Positions 14,938-23,249 are shown, numbered from the stretch's first letter. The stretch: DNA of 41,787 nt from Chitinophagales bacterium (GCA_016787295.1 JAEUUX010000025.1:1-41787); one strand, 5' to 3'. The notes: generated from the letters alone by a model not told the origin. Program-made: numbers and translations.

Positions 14938-17175
14938 TTAAAACGCTACTACCAATGGAAAGGCAGTTACTTGTAATTGTAGGTGATTGCCTTGTTGTTG
15001 CACTTTTGACATGGCAGGCATCGTATTAGCAGTTTCTCCCAAAACATAAGCATCAACAACAGCTTGGTCGGCGGGGCTTTTGAGCGATACAGTCAGTGGT
15101 GCCGGATTTTGTTCGTTGCCTATTCCTATTGGTCGCCAAGCTACCAAATGTGTAATGTTTTGTGGCGATGTTCCCAAGGCATAAATATAGGCTGTTGCAT
15201 CTTCCTTTAAAGCAGCAATAAAACGCGTGTTTCCTACTTTTTGTTGGAAATTTTTGAGGGCATGAAAGGATAACTTTGGCGCAAAATTTTTGTCCACCGA
15301 AGCCACCAAACCCGAATGACTGAATACGCTTGACTGTTGGTGTTGTGTGTTGGCATAAAAATACCAATAATACTTATCAACACCCATGCGTGACAGCCAC
15401 AAAATACCACGCAGGAGATATGCTGCTTGTGCTTGCTCCGATACACATTCGCTATGAGTGCAAGTTTCGCCACCGCCAGAGCTATCCCAACCCCATTCCG
15501 TCACATAAATTTGTTTTTGGGGCATATTAACATCGCGAAAACGGAGGTCATTGAATAAACCGTGCATTTCCGACAGCGGGTGTTCGGGATAGGTGGCTAT
15601 GCGTTCTCCGTTGGGCAGATAGGTATAACTATAGATATGCACATTCAAACCATCTATATAAGCCGTATCGGTAGCCGTGACACGCGCGCCGGTGTAGTTT
15701 TTAAAATCACCCAATGTTTCGTTCATTGGACAAGTAGCTTGTAAGGCACAAGGAAAAACCAATATTTGTGGTGCTTTGGACTTTACTCCTTGACTCATGC
15801 CATGCAAAATTTGTTGATAGAAGTCGGCAGGATATTGCCATGGTTCGTTACCCACTTCCAAATGTTTGACCAAACCATTTCCTCCAAAATGTGCGCCAAA
15901 AGCGCTACCATAATTAAAACCTGCTTGAAATGGATTGTCCCAAACGCTCATCGGTTGTAAGGCACCATCATCAAATTTAATGGTTACGCTGGGATTAATT
16001 CCATTTTGTTGCCAGCTACCATATTCTCTATCCCAATTGAGCCAAGGTTGTGCGGCAGTGCCTTGACCTTGTTGCATAGCTGCATAGTCAGGAACATGGT
16101 CGGGGTCTGTTACGTCCCAATCCAAGGGGTGATAGTTTCTGGCATTTTGGCAGACTTGTTTTACCCAGCCAGTACCTTGTTCGGGCAACAATTCATCGGA
16201 GTGTTTGTTATTTCCCCAACCCCAGATACCATTGATTCCCATCTGTTCGGCGAAGGTATTTTTACTGGGTTTTGCTGCTTGTGGTTTGCCATATACCCCA
16301 TATTGGTCATAAACAGCTAATTCCCACCAAGAGGCTTTGTTCCAATCGATGTCCTGTAGATAGTGTACTGCTTTGAGGTAACGTTTGGGAGTGGTATCAG
16401 GTAGAGCAATGGGCATAAAAACCGTAGCGCGAGCATCTAAATCAGCGGCTTTTTGCCAATTTATGGTGTCATTGCTCACCCAAATTTCTGTTCGAGCGAT
16501 ATTTTCGCAGAAATGTTTGCTCATTACCACACCCATTGTTTGTGGTTTTCCCAAATCCAGTATAACATATTCGGCGGGATAATCGCCCAAAGCGGCTATT
16601 TCAAAGGCTTGATAGGGTTCGTTGGACACAAAAGAAAAAGCCCAAACTTCCGGTAATGCACGACGTAAACGCACTACTTGGAAGTTTTGGGCAGGTGTAT
16701 AGCTTCCCAAAGAAACCGAGTCAGTTGATGATAGTAGCGCGTAAATTTGAACTGTTTGAGATGTTTGCAGTTTGAGTGAAAGGCTTAGAAAATGGCTTTG
16801 CTGTGCGAGAGTTATGCGAGTGTAGGAGGGTAGGGGAGAGGCAGAATTAACATCGCCGTCTGTCAAATTGTCATGTGATTGATTGTTGTTGAAGTTTGCA
16901 AAAATACGTTGTGCAGGTGTGTGATACAACAAATTTTGATCTTTTCGAGTCATAAATTGCGTAGGCAAAGGTGCGTCTGATTGCCAGAAAGTACGATAGT
17001 CTTGATCATTGATAGATGACTGATTGTTGTTCGATGAGGTTGAGACTTGAGCAGGGTAGGGGAGGACTACTCCTGCGTTTGGATTCCAGCTTGGAGGCTG
17101 TTGAGGACAAGATACACTGCACAGTAAGAACAGGATAATTCCAGAAATACATAAGTTTTGTGTTAGATTTTTCAT
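14938..17175 (-). CDS. Lipoprotein glycoside hydrolase-like (clan GH-A) with F5/8-type-C-like domain
   Basis: About 745 aa. The N-terminus (MKNLTQNLCISGIILFLLCSVSC) is a signal peptide with a possible lipobox Cys at 23. Residues about 215-310 resemble a discoidin/F5-8C carbohydrate-binding domain (YVILDLGKPQTMGVVMSKHF ... WWELAVYDQYG). The TIM-barrel part has the acid/base motif EVGNEPW (Glu444) and a nucleophile-like YVTEWGWDSSGGG (Glu560), 116 residues apart, as in clan GH-A. WYFYANTQ and a C-terminal beta domain follow. Substrate and GH family are not resolved. The longer frame to 17250 would overlap the upstream gene; the ATG at 17175 gives the signal peptide. It follows the cysteine synthase gene by 44 bases on the same strand. 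Confidence 0.75.
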   Translation of the reverse strand: MKNLTQNLCISGIILFLLCSVSCPQQPPSWNPNAGVVLPYPAQVSTSSNNNQSSINDQDYRTFWQSDAPLPTQFMTRKDQNLLYHTPAQRIFANFNNNQSHDNLTDGDVNSASPLPSYTRITLAQQSHFLSLSLKLQTSQTVQIYALLSSTDSVSLGSYTPAQNFQVVRLRRALPEVWAFSFVSNEPYQAFEIAALGDYPAEYVILDLGKPQTMGVVMSKHFCENIARTEIWVSNDTINWQKAADLDARATVFMPIALPDTTPKRYLKAVHYLQDIDWNKASWWELAVYDQYGVYGKPQAAKPSKNTFAEQMGINGIWGWGNNKHSDELLPEQGTGWVKQVCQNARNYHPLDWDVTDPDHVPDYAAMQQGQGTAAQPWLNWDREYGSWQQNGINPSVTIKFDDGALQPMSVWDNPFQAGFNYGSAFGAHFGGNGLVKHLEVGNEPWQYPADFYQQILHGMSQGVKSKAPQILVFPCALQATCPMNETLGDFKNYTGARVTATDTAYIDGLNVHIYSYTYLPNGERIATYPEHPLSEMHGLFNDLRFRDVNMPQKQIYVTEWGWDSSGGGETCTHSECVSEQAQAAYLLRGILWLSRMGVDKYYWYFYANTQHQQSSVFSHSGLVASVDKNFAPKLSFHALKNFQQKVGNTRFIAALKEDATAYIYALGTSPQNITHLVAWRPIGIGNEQNPAPLTVSLKSPADQAVVDAYVLGETANTMPAMSKVQQQGNHLQLQVTAFPLVVAF

Positions 17176-17219
17176 CTGAAAGAAATTTGAGTGTGATAAA
17201 AAAGTAATATAGGGAATAA

Positions 17220-18197
17220 TTATTCGATAAAGCCTTTTTCGCGCATCCAATCGTCATTATAGACTTTGGCTACATAGCGGCTACCGTGGTCGTGAAATAT
17301 CACCACTACCACATCGTTTTTGGTCAGGCGGTCGCCCAACTGCAACAAACCTTGCAAGGCAGACCCGCAAGAGTAACCCACAAAAATACCTTCTTCTTTT
17401 GTGATTCGGCGTGCCATCAATGCAGCCTCTTTGTCGCCCACTTTTTCGAAATGGTTGATAAGCGAAAAATTATAATTTTCGGGAACAAAATCCTCGCCAA
17501 TGCCTTCGGTGATGTAGGGGTGAACTTCACTCATGTCGGCAATACCTGTTTCGTGGTATTTTTTGAGCAACGAACCATATGGATCAATCGCCCAAACTTG
17601 GATAGCGGGATTTTTTTCTTTCAAATACATTGCGGTTCCTGTAACGGTGCCGCCTGTACCTGTTGCAACGACAAGATGAGTAATTTTGCCTTCGGTTTGT
17701 TCCCAAATTTCAGGACCCGTGCTTTCGTAGTGCGCCTGACGGTTGGCAAGATTGTCGTATTGGTTGAGGTGGAGCGAATTAGGAATGTCCTGTGCCAATT
17801 GGCGCGCCACAGAATAGTAGGAGCGAGGGTCTTCGGGTTCTACATTCGTAGGGCAAACATATACTTCTGCTCCAACAGCTCGCAATATATCCACTTTTTC
17901 TTTGGATTGTTTATCGGTAGTTGTGAACACACATTTGTAGCCTTTGACGATGGCTGCCAATGCCAAGCCCATGCCCGTGTTGCCCGATGTGCATTCAATA
18001 ATTGTACCGCCCGGCAAAATTTTACCCGTACTTTCGGCAACTTCGAGCATTTTGAGCGCCATACGGTCTTTGATGGAATTACCGGGATTAAAAAATTCTA
18101 CTTTTGCCAACACTTTGGCGGGCAAATGTTTAGTGATGTTGTTGATTTGAATCATTGGTGTGTTGCCAATGGTCTCTAAAATATTGGAATAATACAT
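17220..18197 (-). CDS. PLP-dependent cysteine synthase / cystathionine beta-synthase-like enzyme
   Basis: A 325-aa fold-type II PLP enzyme. MYYSNILETIGNTPMIQINN, the PLP lysine Lys43 in NPGNSIKDRMA, the CTSGNTGMG loop (69-77) and the glycine-rich ATGTGGTVTG are all present. CysK, CysM and bacterial cystathionine beta-synthase share these. The C-terminal VVVIFHDHGSRYVAKVYNDDWM block is closer to cystathionine beta-synthase types, but no C-terminal CBS regulatory pair is present. Cysteine synthesis from O-acetylserine or transsulfuration is therefore unresolved. The promoter at 18242-18272 supports the ATG at 18197. Confidence 0.88.
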   Translation of the reverse strand: MYYSNILETIGNTPMIQINNITKHLPAKVLAKVEFFNPGNSIKDRMALKMLEVAESTGKILPGGTIIECTSGNTGMGLALAAIVKGYKCVFTTTDKQSKEKVDILRAVGAEVYVCPTNVEPEDPRSYYSVARQLAQDIPNSLHLNQYDNLANRQAHYESTGPEIWEQTEGKITHLVVATGTGGTVTGTAMYLKEKNPAIQVWAIDPYGSLLKKYHETGIADMSEVHPYITEGIGEDFVPENYNFSLINHFEKVGDKEAALMARRITKEEGIFVGYSCGSALQGLLQLGDRLTKNDVVVVIFHDHGSRYVAKVYNDDWMREKGFIE

Positions 18198-18241
18198 GAA
18201 AAAAATATAAATTACAAAGTCCAAAAAAGGTTTTCAAACCG

Positions 18242-18272
18242 CAAAGGTATGAATTAACTCAGAATAATCCAA
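18242..18272 (-). promoter_or_regulatory. Promoter of the cysteine synthase-like gene (TTG-N20-TACCTTTG)
   Basis: Minus-strand TTG (18272-18270) and TACCTTTG (18249-18242) with exact 20-base spacing. The transcript would start near 18235 and leave a leader of about 38 bases. Confidence 0.8.
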
Positions 18273-18342
18273 AAAAGTTTAAAATGTTTCTGCAAATCAA
18301 TATTAAACAGTACTCTATTTAACATAATGCAAATTATAGGGT

Positions 18343-19326
18343 TTATTTAGGAATTATTGTGTGCATGATTTCTTTATACAAGTCAAGTTGATTACCACTA
18401 ATGTCAATTCCCATAAAAAAGACAGTTTTATCACCCATAGGTTTCAATACAATCAATATTTGATGTTCTTGTCCTTTATATTCGTTGGTAATTTGTGTTT
18501 CATATACATCATAACCATCATGTTGATACTTGTTGGCTTGGCGCGATTTGACAATAGTTCTTTGGCTTGCTACTGTGTTGTTTTCCATTCTGTCAATACA
18601 CAAATCAGCATATTCTTTCATTTCGTTGAAGGTTAATTTAGAAGGTAGAATTTGAACCGAAAAACATTCTACTACTTTGTCAATGTCGGTCATGCTATCT
18701 TCGCCATTTATTGTATAGTCCGCTAAACCTCCCATATTTCTGCTAAATTTAAACTTTGAATTTTTTAGGTCTATTGTGAATAGATTAAACTGTTCTTCAT
18801 CAATTTTTTTATTTTTGATGTAGTCGGCTGATAAAAGAATGTCTGTTATTTCTTTCTGTTCTTTGGCATTATTCATGGGAGCCGCTCCTGCTGCCATAAC
18901 AGTAAAATCTTTATCTCCATACATTAACAAAATTTGCCGCACATTTCCATTTGTTTGTGGGGCATATATTAATACAGCATCATATCCATTCAGTTTGAAA
19001 GATTTTTTAAATGATTTAAAACGCACTCCTTTTTCTTTTTCTTCTGCTTCAAGGTGTGCAATAATGTCTGTTTTAGTAAAATGTTTGCCATTCATCTCCA
19101 TAAACATAATAAACGTATTTTCACTTTCTGCTGTTTCTTTTTGAAGGCGCGAAAGTTCGGGAATATATTTAAAATGCGCTGGTTTATTAACAGAAATTCT
19201 GGTTCCCGGAACCTCGAAATTGTTTACCTGTGCGTTATTTATTTCATCAGGGATTTCGGGGTATTGTTGACAAAAAACTGTTGTAGAACTAAAAAGAAAT
19301 ACAAAAATTAGTAATATTTTTTTCAT
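18343..19326 (-). CDS. Secreted protein of two similar halves, unknown function
   Basis: A 327-aa exported protein (signal peptide 1-19, MKKILLIFVFLFSSTTVFC). The rest is two comparable halves. In each, an amphipathic helical segment (TKTDIIAHLEAEEKEKG; FNEMKEYADLCIDRMENN) precedes a GYD[AV] strand (LNGYDAVLIY; HDGYDVYETQ), then a hydrophobic beta stretch (QILLMYGDKDFTVMA; QILIVLKPMGDKTVFFMG) and a final helix ending in D..LS or MHTII. This recalls Mog1/PsbP-like or DUF1795-type modules, duplicated in tandem. No catalytic motif was seen. A -7 box TATTTTTG lies at 19362-19369. I do not recognise a named family. Confidence 0.7.
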   Translation of the reverse strand: MKKILLIFVFLFSSTTVFCQQYPEIPDEINNAQVNNFEVPGTRISVNKPAHFKYIPELSRLQKETAESENTFIMFMEMNGKHFTKTDIIAHLEAEEKEKGVRFKSFKKSFKLNGYDAVLIYAPQTNGNVRQILLMYGDKDFTVMAAGAAPMNNAKEQKEITDILLSADYIKNKKIDEEQFNLFTIDLKNSKFKFSRNMGGLADYTINGEDSMTDIDKVVECFSVQILPSKLTFNEMKEYADLCIDRMENNTVASQRTIVKSRQANKYQHDGYDVYETQITNEYKGQEHQILIVLKPMGDKTVFFMGIDISGNQLDLYKEIMHTIIPK

Positions 19327-19361
19327 TTTAGAGGTTTGGAATTTATTTCGTAAATAAACTA

Positions 19362-19369
19362 CAAAAATA
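19362..19369 (-). promoter_or_regulatory. -7 box (TATTTTTG) for the 19326 gene
   Basis: TATTTTTG on the minus strand, 36 bases before the ATG at 19326; AT-rich context and no clear -33 element make this less certain than other promoters here. Confidence 0.4.
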
Positions 19370-19525
19370 CAAAAAAACCTAAAAAAACAGCGAAAAGGAG
19401 AGCCTCTACCCTACCCTGTTACCAATCCCAATAATTGGACTTTTTTTCGACAGAATACAGTTTTCTCTATATATTTTGCTACCATTAGTAGGTATTTCTG
19501 TGTTAGCCTAAGCGTTTTTCAATTG

Positions 19526-19951
19526 TTAATAATAATCTCTACACTCAATAGCTGTTACATAATTATTTATCAAGATAGTTAATCGATTTAAATACCACGA
19601 AAAATCAGTAGTCCGAGAACCCGCAATAGTTACTCTATTAATAATAGTGCTTAAGATGATGGATAACCTATCAGACATAAAAAGTACAGAGAAACCTATA
19701 TTTGTATCTTCAAATGTTAAACAAATGCCTATTAATTCGTTTGCTTGTTCTTTCTGAAAAAGGACTGCTTTCACTGCTTCCCAATCAGATAATTCAGCAT
19801 ATTGCCAATTAAAATCATCATCACCCAAAGGCAAGTAACTAATATGCCCATCATCGTTAATAGTCCATCCTATCTGGAGCAAATTCTCTATAATATTTAT
19901 AGAATGGCATTTTTTTGCATAACTAATTATTATACCGCTATCTACGCTCAT
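19526..19951 (-). CDS. Small orphan protein of unknown function
   Basis: About 141 aa from the ATG at 19951 (MSVDSGIIISYAKKCHSINII). The frame also opens at a GTG at 20008, which would add a lysine-rich leader; ATG is preferred because GTG starts are uncommon here. Two features stand out: GWTINDDGHISYLPLGDDDFNWQYAELSDWEAVKAVL in the middle, and an aromatic end. The acidic, tryptophan-containing core has the look of small immunity-type or SMI1/KNR4-like proteins, but this is a weak impression. No neighbour toxin is present. It lies in AT-rich DNA and codon use is A/T heavy. A full promoter lies at 20084-20114. Confidence 0.6.
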   Translation of the reverse strand: MSVDSGIIISYAKKCHSINIIENLLQIGWTINDDGHISYLPLGDDDFNWQYAELSDWEAVKAVLFQKEQANELIGICLTFEDTNIGFSVLFMSDRLSIILSTIINRVTIAGSRTTDFSWYLNRLTILINNYVTAIECRDYY

Positions 19952-20083
19952 ATTTAAATGTTTTAGCTTATGTTTCTTTTCCTTGAACAGATTATTTTCT
20001 TTTTTCACATATTAGTTTAATTTCTTTATTGTTCATTATTTATTTTATATTTAGCTATAAAAATCATTTCAGCTATCGTACTA

Positions 20084-20114
20084 CAAAGATACAAAATAAA
20101 CGCCAATATTGCAA
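20084..20114 (-). promoter_or_regulatory. Promoter of the orphan gene (TTTG-N20-TATCTTTG)
   Basis: Minus-strand TTG (20114-20112, with a further T before it) and TATCTTTG (20091-20084), spacing 20. It gives a 5' leader of about 125 bases to the ATG at 19951, or about 70 to the GTG at 20008. Confidence 0.75.
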
Positions 20115-20301
20115 ATAAAATTTCAAAAAAAATGAAAAAAAATGAAAAAAAAATATTTTTTGTGATAATGGGACAAAAAAGCGCTATTTGGGCAGAATAA
20201 AGTAGGAGGAGACTCCTACCCTACTCTACCCAAAACCCTGAAAGTTTAGTAAATTTTAATTACTTTTTGATTAATATATTTTTATTTTAATTGAATTTTT
20301 T
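20115..20301. other. AT-rich intergenic spacer with a small hairpin
   Basis: No gene is seen. The stretch has A-tracts (20120-20160), and a 7-bp hairpin GTAGGAG-GAGA-CTCCTAC at 20202-20219 followed by CCCTACTCTACCC. A similar ctctaccctaccctg string stands at 19404-19418. A CCCTGAAAG half-site (20236-20244) recalls the palindrome of the 38-kb repeats. No function can be assigned. Confidence 0.5.
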
Positions 20302-20340
20302 AAAAAAAATAGCAACCTTCGGAATGAACCGAAAGTTGCT
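20302..20340 (-). terminator. Terminator after the second tRNA-Asp
   Basis: Minus-strand hairpin from 20340 to 20311 (12-bp stem, one mismatch, 6-base loop) followed by eight Ts (20309-20302 as As), downstream of the tRNA at 20355-20428. Confidence 0.8.
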
Positions 20341-20354
20341 ACATGATAAAGAAG

Positions 20355-20428
20355 CGGTATGGACGGGGCTCGAACCCGCGACCTCCTGCGTGACAGGCAG
20401 GCATTCTAACCAACTGAACTACCACACC
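20355..20428 (-). tRNA. tRNA-Asp (GTC), promoter-distal copy
   Basis: A 74-nt cloverleaf: acceptor stem GGTGTGG/CCATACC (one G-T pair), D arm, anticodon loop CTGTCAC giving GTC for aspartate, T arm GCGGG-TTCGAGC-CCCGT and discriminator G73, which fits aspartate identity. The CCA end is not encoded. It is identical to the copy 231 bases away. No strong promoter lies just upstream (a weak TATTATTG only), so it may rely on read-through past the first copy's hairpin. Confidence 0.97.
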
Positions 20429-20530
20429 TCCTATTATTGGAATTGCTGTTACAAAGACTGTTTTTTGCGTACATATAATAGCAACGCCAATAATACTTTT
20501 TGTTTGACGATTTTTTTTTTGTGACTTTTG

Positions 20531-20573
20531 AGAAAAAAGGTAGCAACTCTCTAAACAAACCGAAAGTTGCTAC
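20531..20573 (-). terminator. Hairpin terminator between the two tRNA-Asp genes
   Basis: On the minus strand a 9-bp perfect stem (20573-20565 with 20548-20540), a 16-base loop and a run of six Ts follow the first tRNA copy. It shares its first arm with the terminator of the other copy, as expected from a tandem duplication, but the loop has drifted. Confidence 0.65.
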
Positions 20574-20585
20574 ATGATAAAGAAG

Positions 20586-20659
20586 CGGTATGGACGGGGC
20601 TCGAACCCGCGACCTCCTGCGTGACAGGCAGGCATTCTAACCAACTGAACTACCACACC
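20586..20659 (-). tRNA. tRNA-Asp (GTC), promoter-proximal copy
   Basis: Same 74-nt sequence as the tRNA at 20355-20428, including anticodon GTC, G73 and no encoded CCA. It lies 27 bases downstream of a full-consensus promoter at 20686-20716. The 20-odd bases 3' of the tRNA are also identical in both copies, showing recent tandem duplication of gene plus flank. Confidence 0.97.
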
Positions 20660-20685
20660 TCTTTGCTTTCTTTCTTAAAGCGGTG

Positions 20686-20716
20686 CAAAGGTAAGGTGTT
20701 TTTTTGGTTTGTGCAA
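20686..20716 (-). promoter_or_regulatory. Promoter of the tRNA-Asp pair (TTG-N20-TACCTTTG)
   Basis: Minus-strand TTG (20716-20714) and TACCTTTG (20693-20686) with 20-base spacing; the tRNA begins 27 bases downstream. Among the clearest promoters in the window. Confidence 0.85.
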
Positions 20717-20776
20717 TAGGTAGTGCATTTTTTTTCAAAAAAAAGTAAAAAAATGTTCTTATTTGTCAATATTAGT

Positions 20777-21421
20777 TCAAAATACTATCCTGTTTTTAAG
20801 ATTTTGTAGGATATGAATGATTTGTATGAGTTCGTTGGTGCGTGTAGCATCATATGAGAGGCTAAGGCAATAGGTGGTTTCGCTCAGTATGGCAAAGTTC
20901 CAGTATTGTCCTTGCAAATAACAACCATACACCATTTGTCCATTTTTGTTTAGTTCTTGGGCAATAAGCATGGCTATCAACATTTGTCCTTCGGCATCAT
21001 CTTGTGCTTTTTTACCTTTTTTAAATTCTTGCAAGAAAAAATAAGGTATGTTTGGTGTGTTTACACCCAAAGGTGTTGCCAAAAGTGCATCACAAATTAC
21101 AGACAAAGGCGTATTGTTGACAGTGGCTACCAAAGAACGTTCATAGAAAAGTTGCATTTTTTTGGGAATTTCCATGTCTGCAACATCAAACAGATAGGAA
21201 ATGAAGTGCATTTTTAGTTCCTCTTCATTCCACAAACTACCTTGTTCTATCAGCCTAAGTCGTTTCCGTTCTAATTGTTCCGACAAAACATAGTTTGGAG
21301 CTATGGTAACGTCTAACCATTTTTGCAACAGAACACAGTTGCCAATTTTTCTTTCCAAACCGAAATGTGCGAGAATTTGGTCGGTATCGTATTTGATTTT
21401 TTTGATATCTAATGTTGCCAT
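20777..21421 (-). CDS. Hypothetical protein, possible PD-(D/E)XK nuclease-like fold
   Basis: A 214-aa cytoplasmic-looking protein without signal or membrane segments. The centre, ICDALLATPLG followed by YFFLQEFKKGKKAQDDAEGQMLIAM, shows an Asp and then E-x-K (Glu-Phe-Lys) with a trailing Q/E helix, the order of PD-(D/E)XK nucleases. The N-terminal half is helical (ILAHFGLERKIGNCVLLQKWLDV). Such proteins are multi-copy in some Bacteroidota, with unknown roles. It is the last gene of the 25591-20777 unit, 30 bases behind the DUF4258 gene, though it need not share function. The nuclease idea is inference from one motif. Confidence 0.6.
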   Translation of the reverse strand: MATLDIKKIKYDTDQILAHFGLERKIGNCVLLQKWLDVTIAPNYVLSEQLERKRLRLIEQGSLWNEEELKMHFISYLFDVADMEIPKKMQLFYERSLVATVNNTPLSVICDALLATPLGVNTPNIPYFFLQEFKKGKKAQDDAEGQMLIAMLIAQELNKNGQMVYGCYLQGQYWNFAILSETTYCLSLSYDATRTNELIQIIHILQNLKNRIVF

Positions 21422-21451
21422 TGAAAAGTTTTGTTGAAAAGAAATGAAAAT

Positions 21452-21970
21452 TTATTTGCAGTAACATTGGTGTTCATCATCAAGGTCGATGGCGGTGATG
21501 ACACGCGTTTCGTTGCCACAGTCAGCAAAAATAATCCTAACATTTTGTCCATCTTGGGTGCGGGCTTCCAAGGCATATTTGGGGCAAGGCGAGGCACTGG
21601 GCTCGCTTTTGCGGGCATTTACTTTGCCATATTTCATAACGGTATTGATTTCGGACTCTGAAATGTGGCGGCACGACATTCGACAGCGGGCGTGTTCGGT
21701 GTATTCCAAACGATGCGAGGCGAGGGTTTGATTAATAGCATGAGGTAGTTCGGTAGGTTGTGGCGGACGGTTGGGTGTGGTGGTAGGTGTGTTTGATGGC
21801 TTTGGTGTATTTGACGATGAAGGAGATTCGTCAGGTGTTTGTTCTGTTGATGGGGTGTCGGTAGGCGGCAAAATGGGTTTGTTGTCATCGGTAAAAATTG
21901 GAAATTTGAACCAACTTAAAGCCAATACCAAACATACTGCTATCAGTAAAGGACGGACGTAATTTTTCAT
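21452..21970 (-). CDS. Membrane-anchored DUF4258 protein
   Basis: A 172-aa protein: an N-terminal hydrophobic segment (8-20) that may be a signal anchor, a Pro/Thr/Ser-rich linker (about 30-75), and a DUF4258 domain (about 88-166) with the family's TEHARCRMSCRHISESEINTVMKYG opening and VRIIFADCGNETRVITAIDLD end. Six cysteines in the domain and tail (including CYC near the end) suggest disulfides outside the cytoplasm, unusual for a family that is mostly cytosolic and linked to RNase-toxin-like folds. It lies between LolC/E-like and PD-(D/E)XK-like genes in a tight operon. Confidence 0.8.
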   Translation of the reverse strand: MKNYVRPLLIAVCLVLALSWFKFPIFTDDNKPILPPTDTPSTEQTPDESPSSSNTPKPSNTPTTTPNRPPQPTELPHAINQTLASHRLEYTEHARCRMSCRHISESEINTVMKYGKVNARKSEPSASPCPKYALEARTQDGQNVRIIFADCGNETRVITAIDLDDEHQCYCK

Positions 21971-21995
21971 GGTAGTTGTTTTTAAAAAAATAGTG

Positions 21996-23216
21996 TTATT
22001 TAAATTGTATGGCTTTGATAGGACTAATGCGAACTATCAAAAAACTTGGCAGAACTAAGGCTACAAAACAAACAACCAAAGTACCCACGTTAATCAATAT
22101 TAATGCCACCCAATTGATAGCAATGGGCGCAACAGAAAGATAATAGGATTCGGGTTCGAGGGTGATGATTTGAAAGTACTTTTGAAGGAAACAAACACCC
22201 AACCCTAAAGTGTTGCCCAACAAAACGCCTAAAAACACGATATAAATAGCATTAAAAATAAAGATAATTTGGATATCGAAGTTGGTACCGCCCAAAGCTT
22301 TGAGTATACCAATCATATTGGTGCGTTCGAGGATTAGAATGAGCAAAGTCGTAATCATGTTAATAATTGCCATAATAATCATCAATATCAAAATCACATG
22401 TTCGTTGGTATTTTGAAGGTCTAACCATTGGAACAAATTGGGATTAATCTCTTTCATGCTTTGGGCGCTCAATTTGTTCGGTATACTATAGTATACCTTA
22501 TTGGTAAGTTCGTCCAAACGGTCAATATCGTCAATAAAAACTTCAAAGCCACCTATGTCGGTATCGTTCCATTCATTGAGGCGTTGGATTTGGCGAATGT
22601 CTATAATGGCATATTGTTGGTCATATTCTGCCAAACCTGTGTTGTAGATGCCGCATATAGTGAAACGACGCACGCGTGGCGGTTTTTCGACAAAATAAAT
22701 GGTTAGTTTATCACCCACTTTGAGGCGCAAACGGTTAGCAGTGCTTTTAGAAATAATAATATCGTTCGAAGTCGTTGAATCGGCTTGACTCAAGGCTTGT
22801 CCTTCGACCAAAAAATCTTGAAAATTTTTCCAATCAAAATCTTTTCCGACACCTTTGAGCATCAAACCCTCGATATCGGTGTCGGTTTTGGCAATACCTG
22901 CTTTGCGGGCAAACATTTGGATATGAGTATAACCATCTTGTTGCTCGAGGCTGGGATAAAAGTTTTGTTGGAGCGAAATGGGGTGAATATCGCCTTGCGA
23001 AGGGTTGAGGTCTAAGGCTGTGATGTGGATATGTCCCCAAAAAGCAAAAGTTTTTCGGCTAATTTCCTGTTGAAAACCATTGACAACTGCCGTTGTGATA
23101 ATCATAACGGCAACAGACAAGGCAACAGCCACAATTGCCAAACGAATGATAAAACGGGAAAATGATCCGCTACTGCTTAGGGCAATTCGGCGGGTAATGA
23201 ATAATGGAAAGTTCAA
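21996..23216 (-). CDS. FtsX-like ABC transporter permease (LolC/LolE type)
   Basis: A 406-aa MacB/FtsX-type permease: N-terminal membrane helix (about 25-48), a large periplasmic domain, then three C-terminal helices (about 275-400) with the intervening ERTNMIGILKALGGT coupling motif characteristic of LolC/E and MacB. In Lol systems it extracts lipoproteins from the inner membrane with the LolD ATPase, which is not here; a LolA is encoded nearby at 25774. The start is a TTG at 23216: no in-frame ATG lies nearby, and the N-terminus MNFPLFITRRIA is right for the family. Neighbours are 33 and 25 bases away on the same strand. Confidence 0.88.
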   Translation of the reverse strand: MNFPLFITRRIALSSSGSFSRFIIRLAIVAVALSVAVMIITTAVVNGFQQEISRKTFAFWGHIHITALDLNPSQGDIHPISLQQNFYPSLEQQDGYTHIQMFARKAGIAKTDTDIEGLMLKGVGKDFDWKNFQDFLVEGQALSQADSTTSNDIIISKSTANRLRLKVGDKLTIYFVEKPPRVRRFTICGIYNTGLAEYDQQYAIIDIRQIQRLNEWNDTDIGGFEVFIDDIDRLDELTNKVYYSIPNKLSAQSMKEINPNLFQWLDLQNTNEHVILILMIIMAIINMITTLLILILERTNMIGILKALGGTNFDIQIIFIFNAIYIVFLGVLLGNTLGLGVCFLQKYFQIITLEPESYYLSVAPIAINWVALILINVGTLVVCFVALVLPSFLIVRISPIKAIQFK

Positions 23217-23249
23217 TGCTATGGAGGGTTTCAGGTGTTTTTTGTTTTT

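Noticed and set aside
17176-17250. Longer start for the glycoside hydrolase-like gene
   Set aside because: It would overlap the synthase gene and hide the signal peptide at 17175.
17286-18179. Long 297-residue open frame antisense to the cysteine synthase gene
   Set aside because: It mirrors the well-identified synthase gene, has Cys/Phe/His-rich nonsense composition and no family resemblance.
19404-20230. Two ctctaccctaccc-like strings (near 19404 and 20213) as a repeat element
   Set aside because: They are too short and different to call a repeat; similar strings occur by chance inside the glycoside hydrolase gene.
20291-20524. Frame reading VWTGLEPATSCVTGRHSNQLNYH on the plus strand
   Set aside because: This peptide is the known artefact of translating a tRNA gene antisense; the region is tRNA-Asp plus its terminator.
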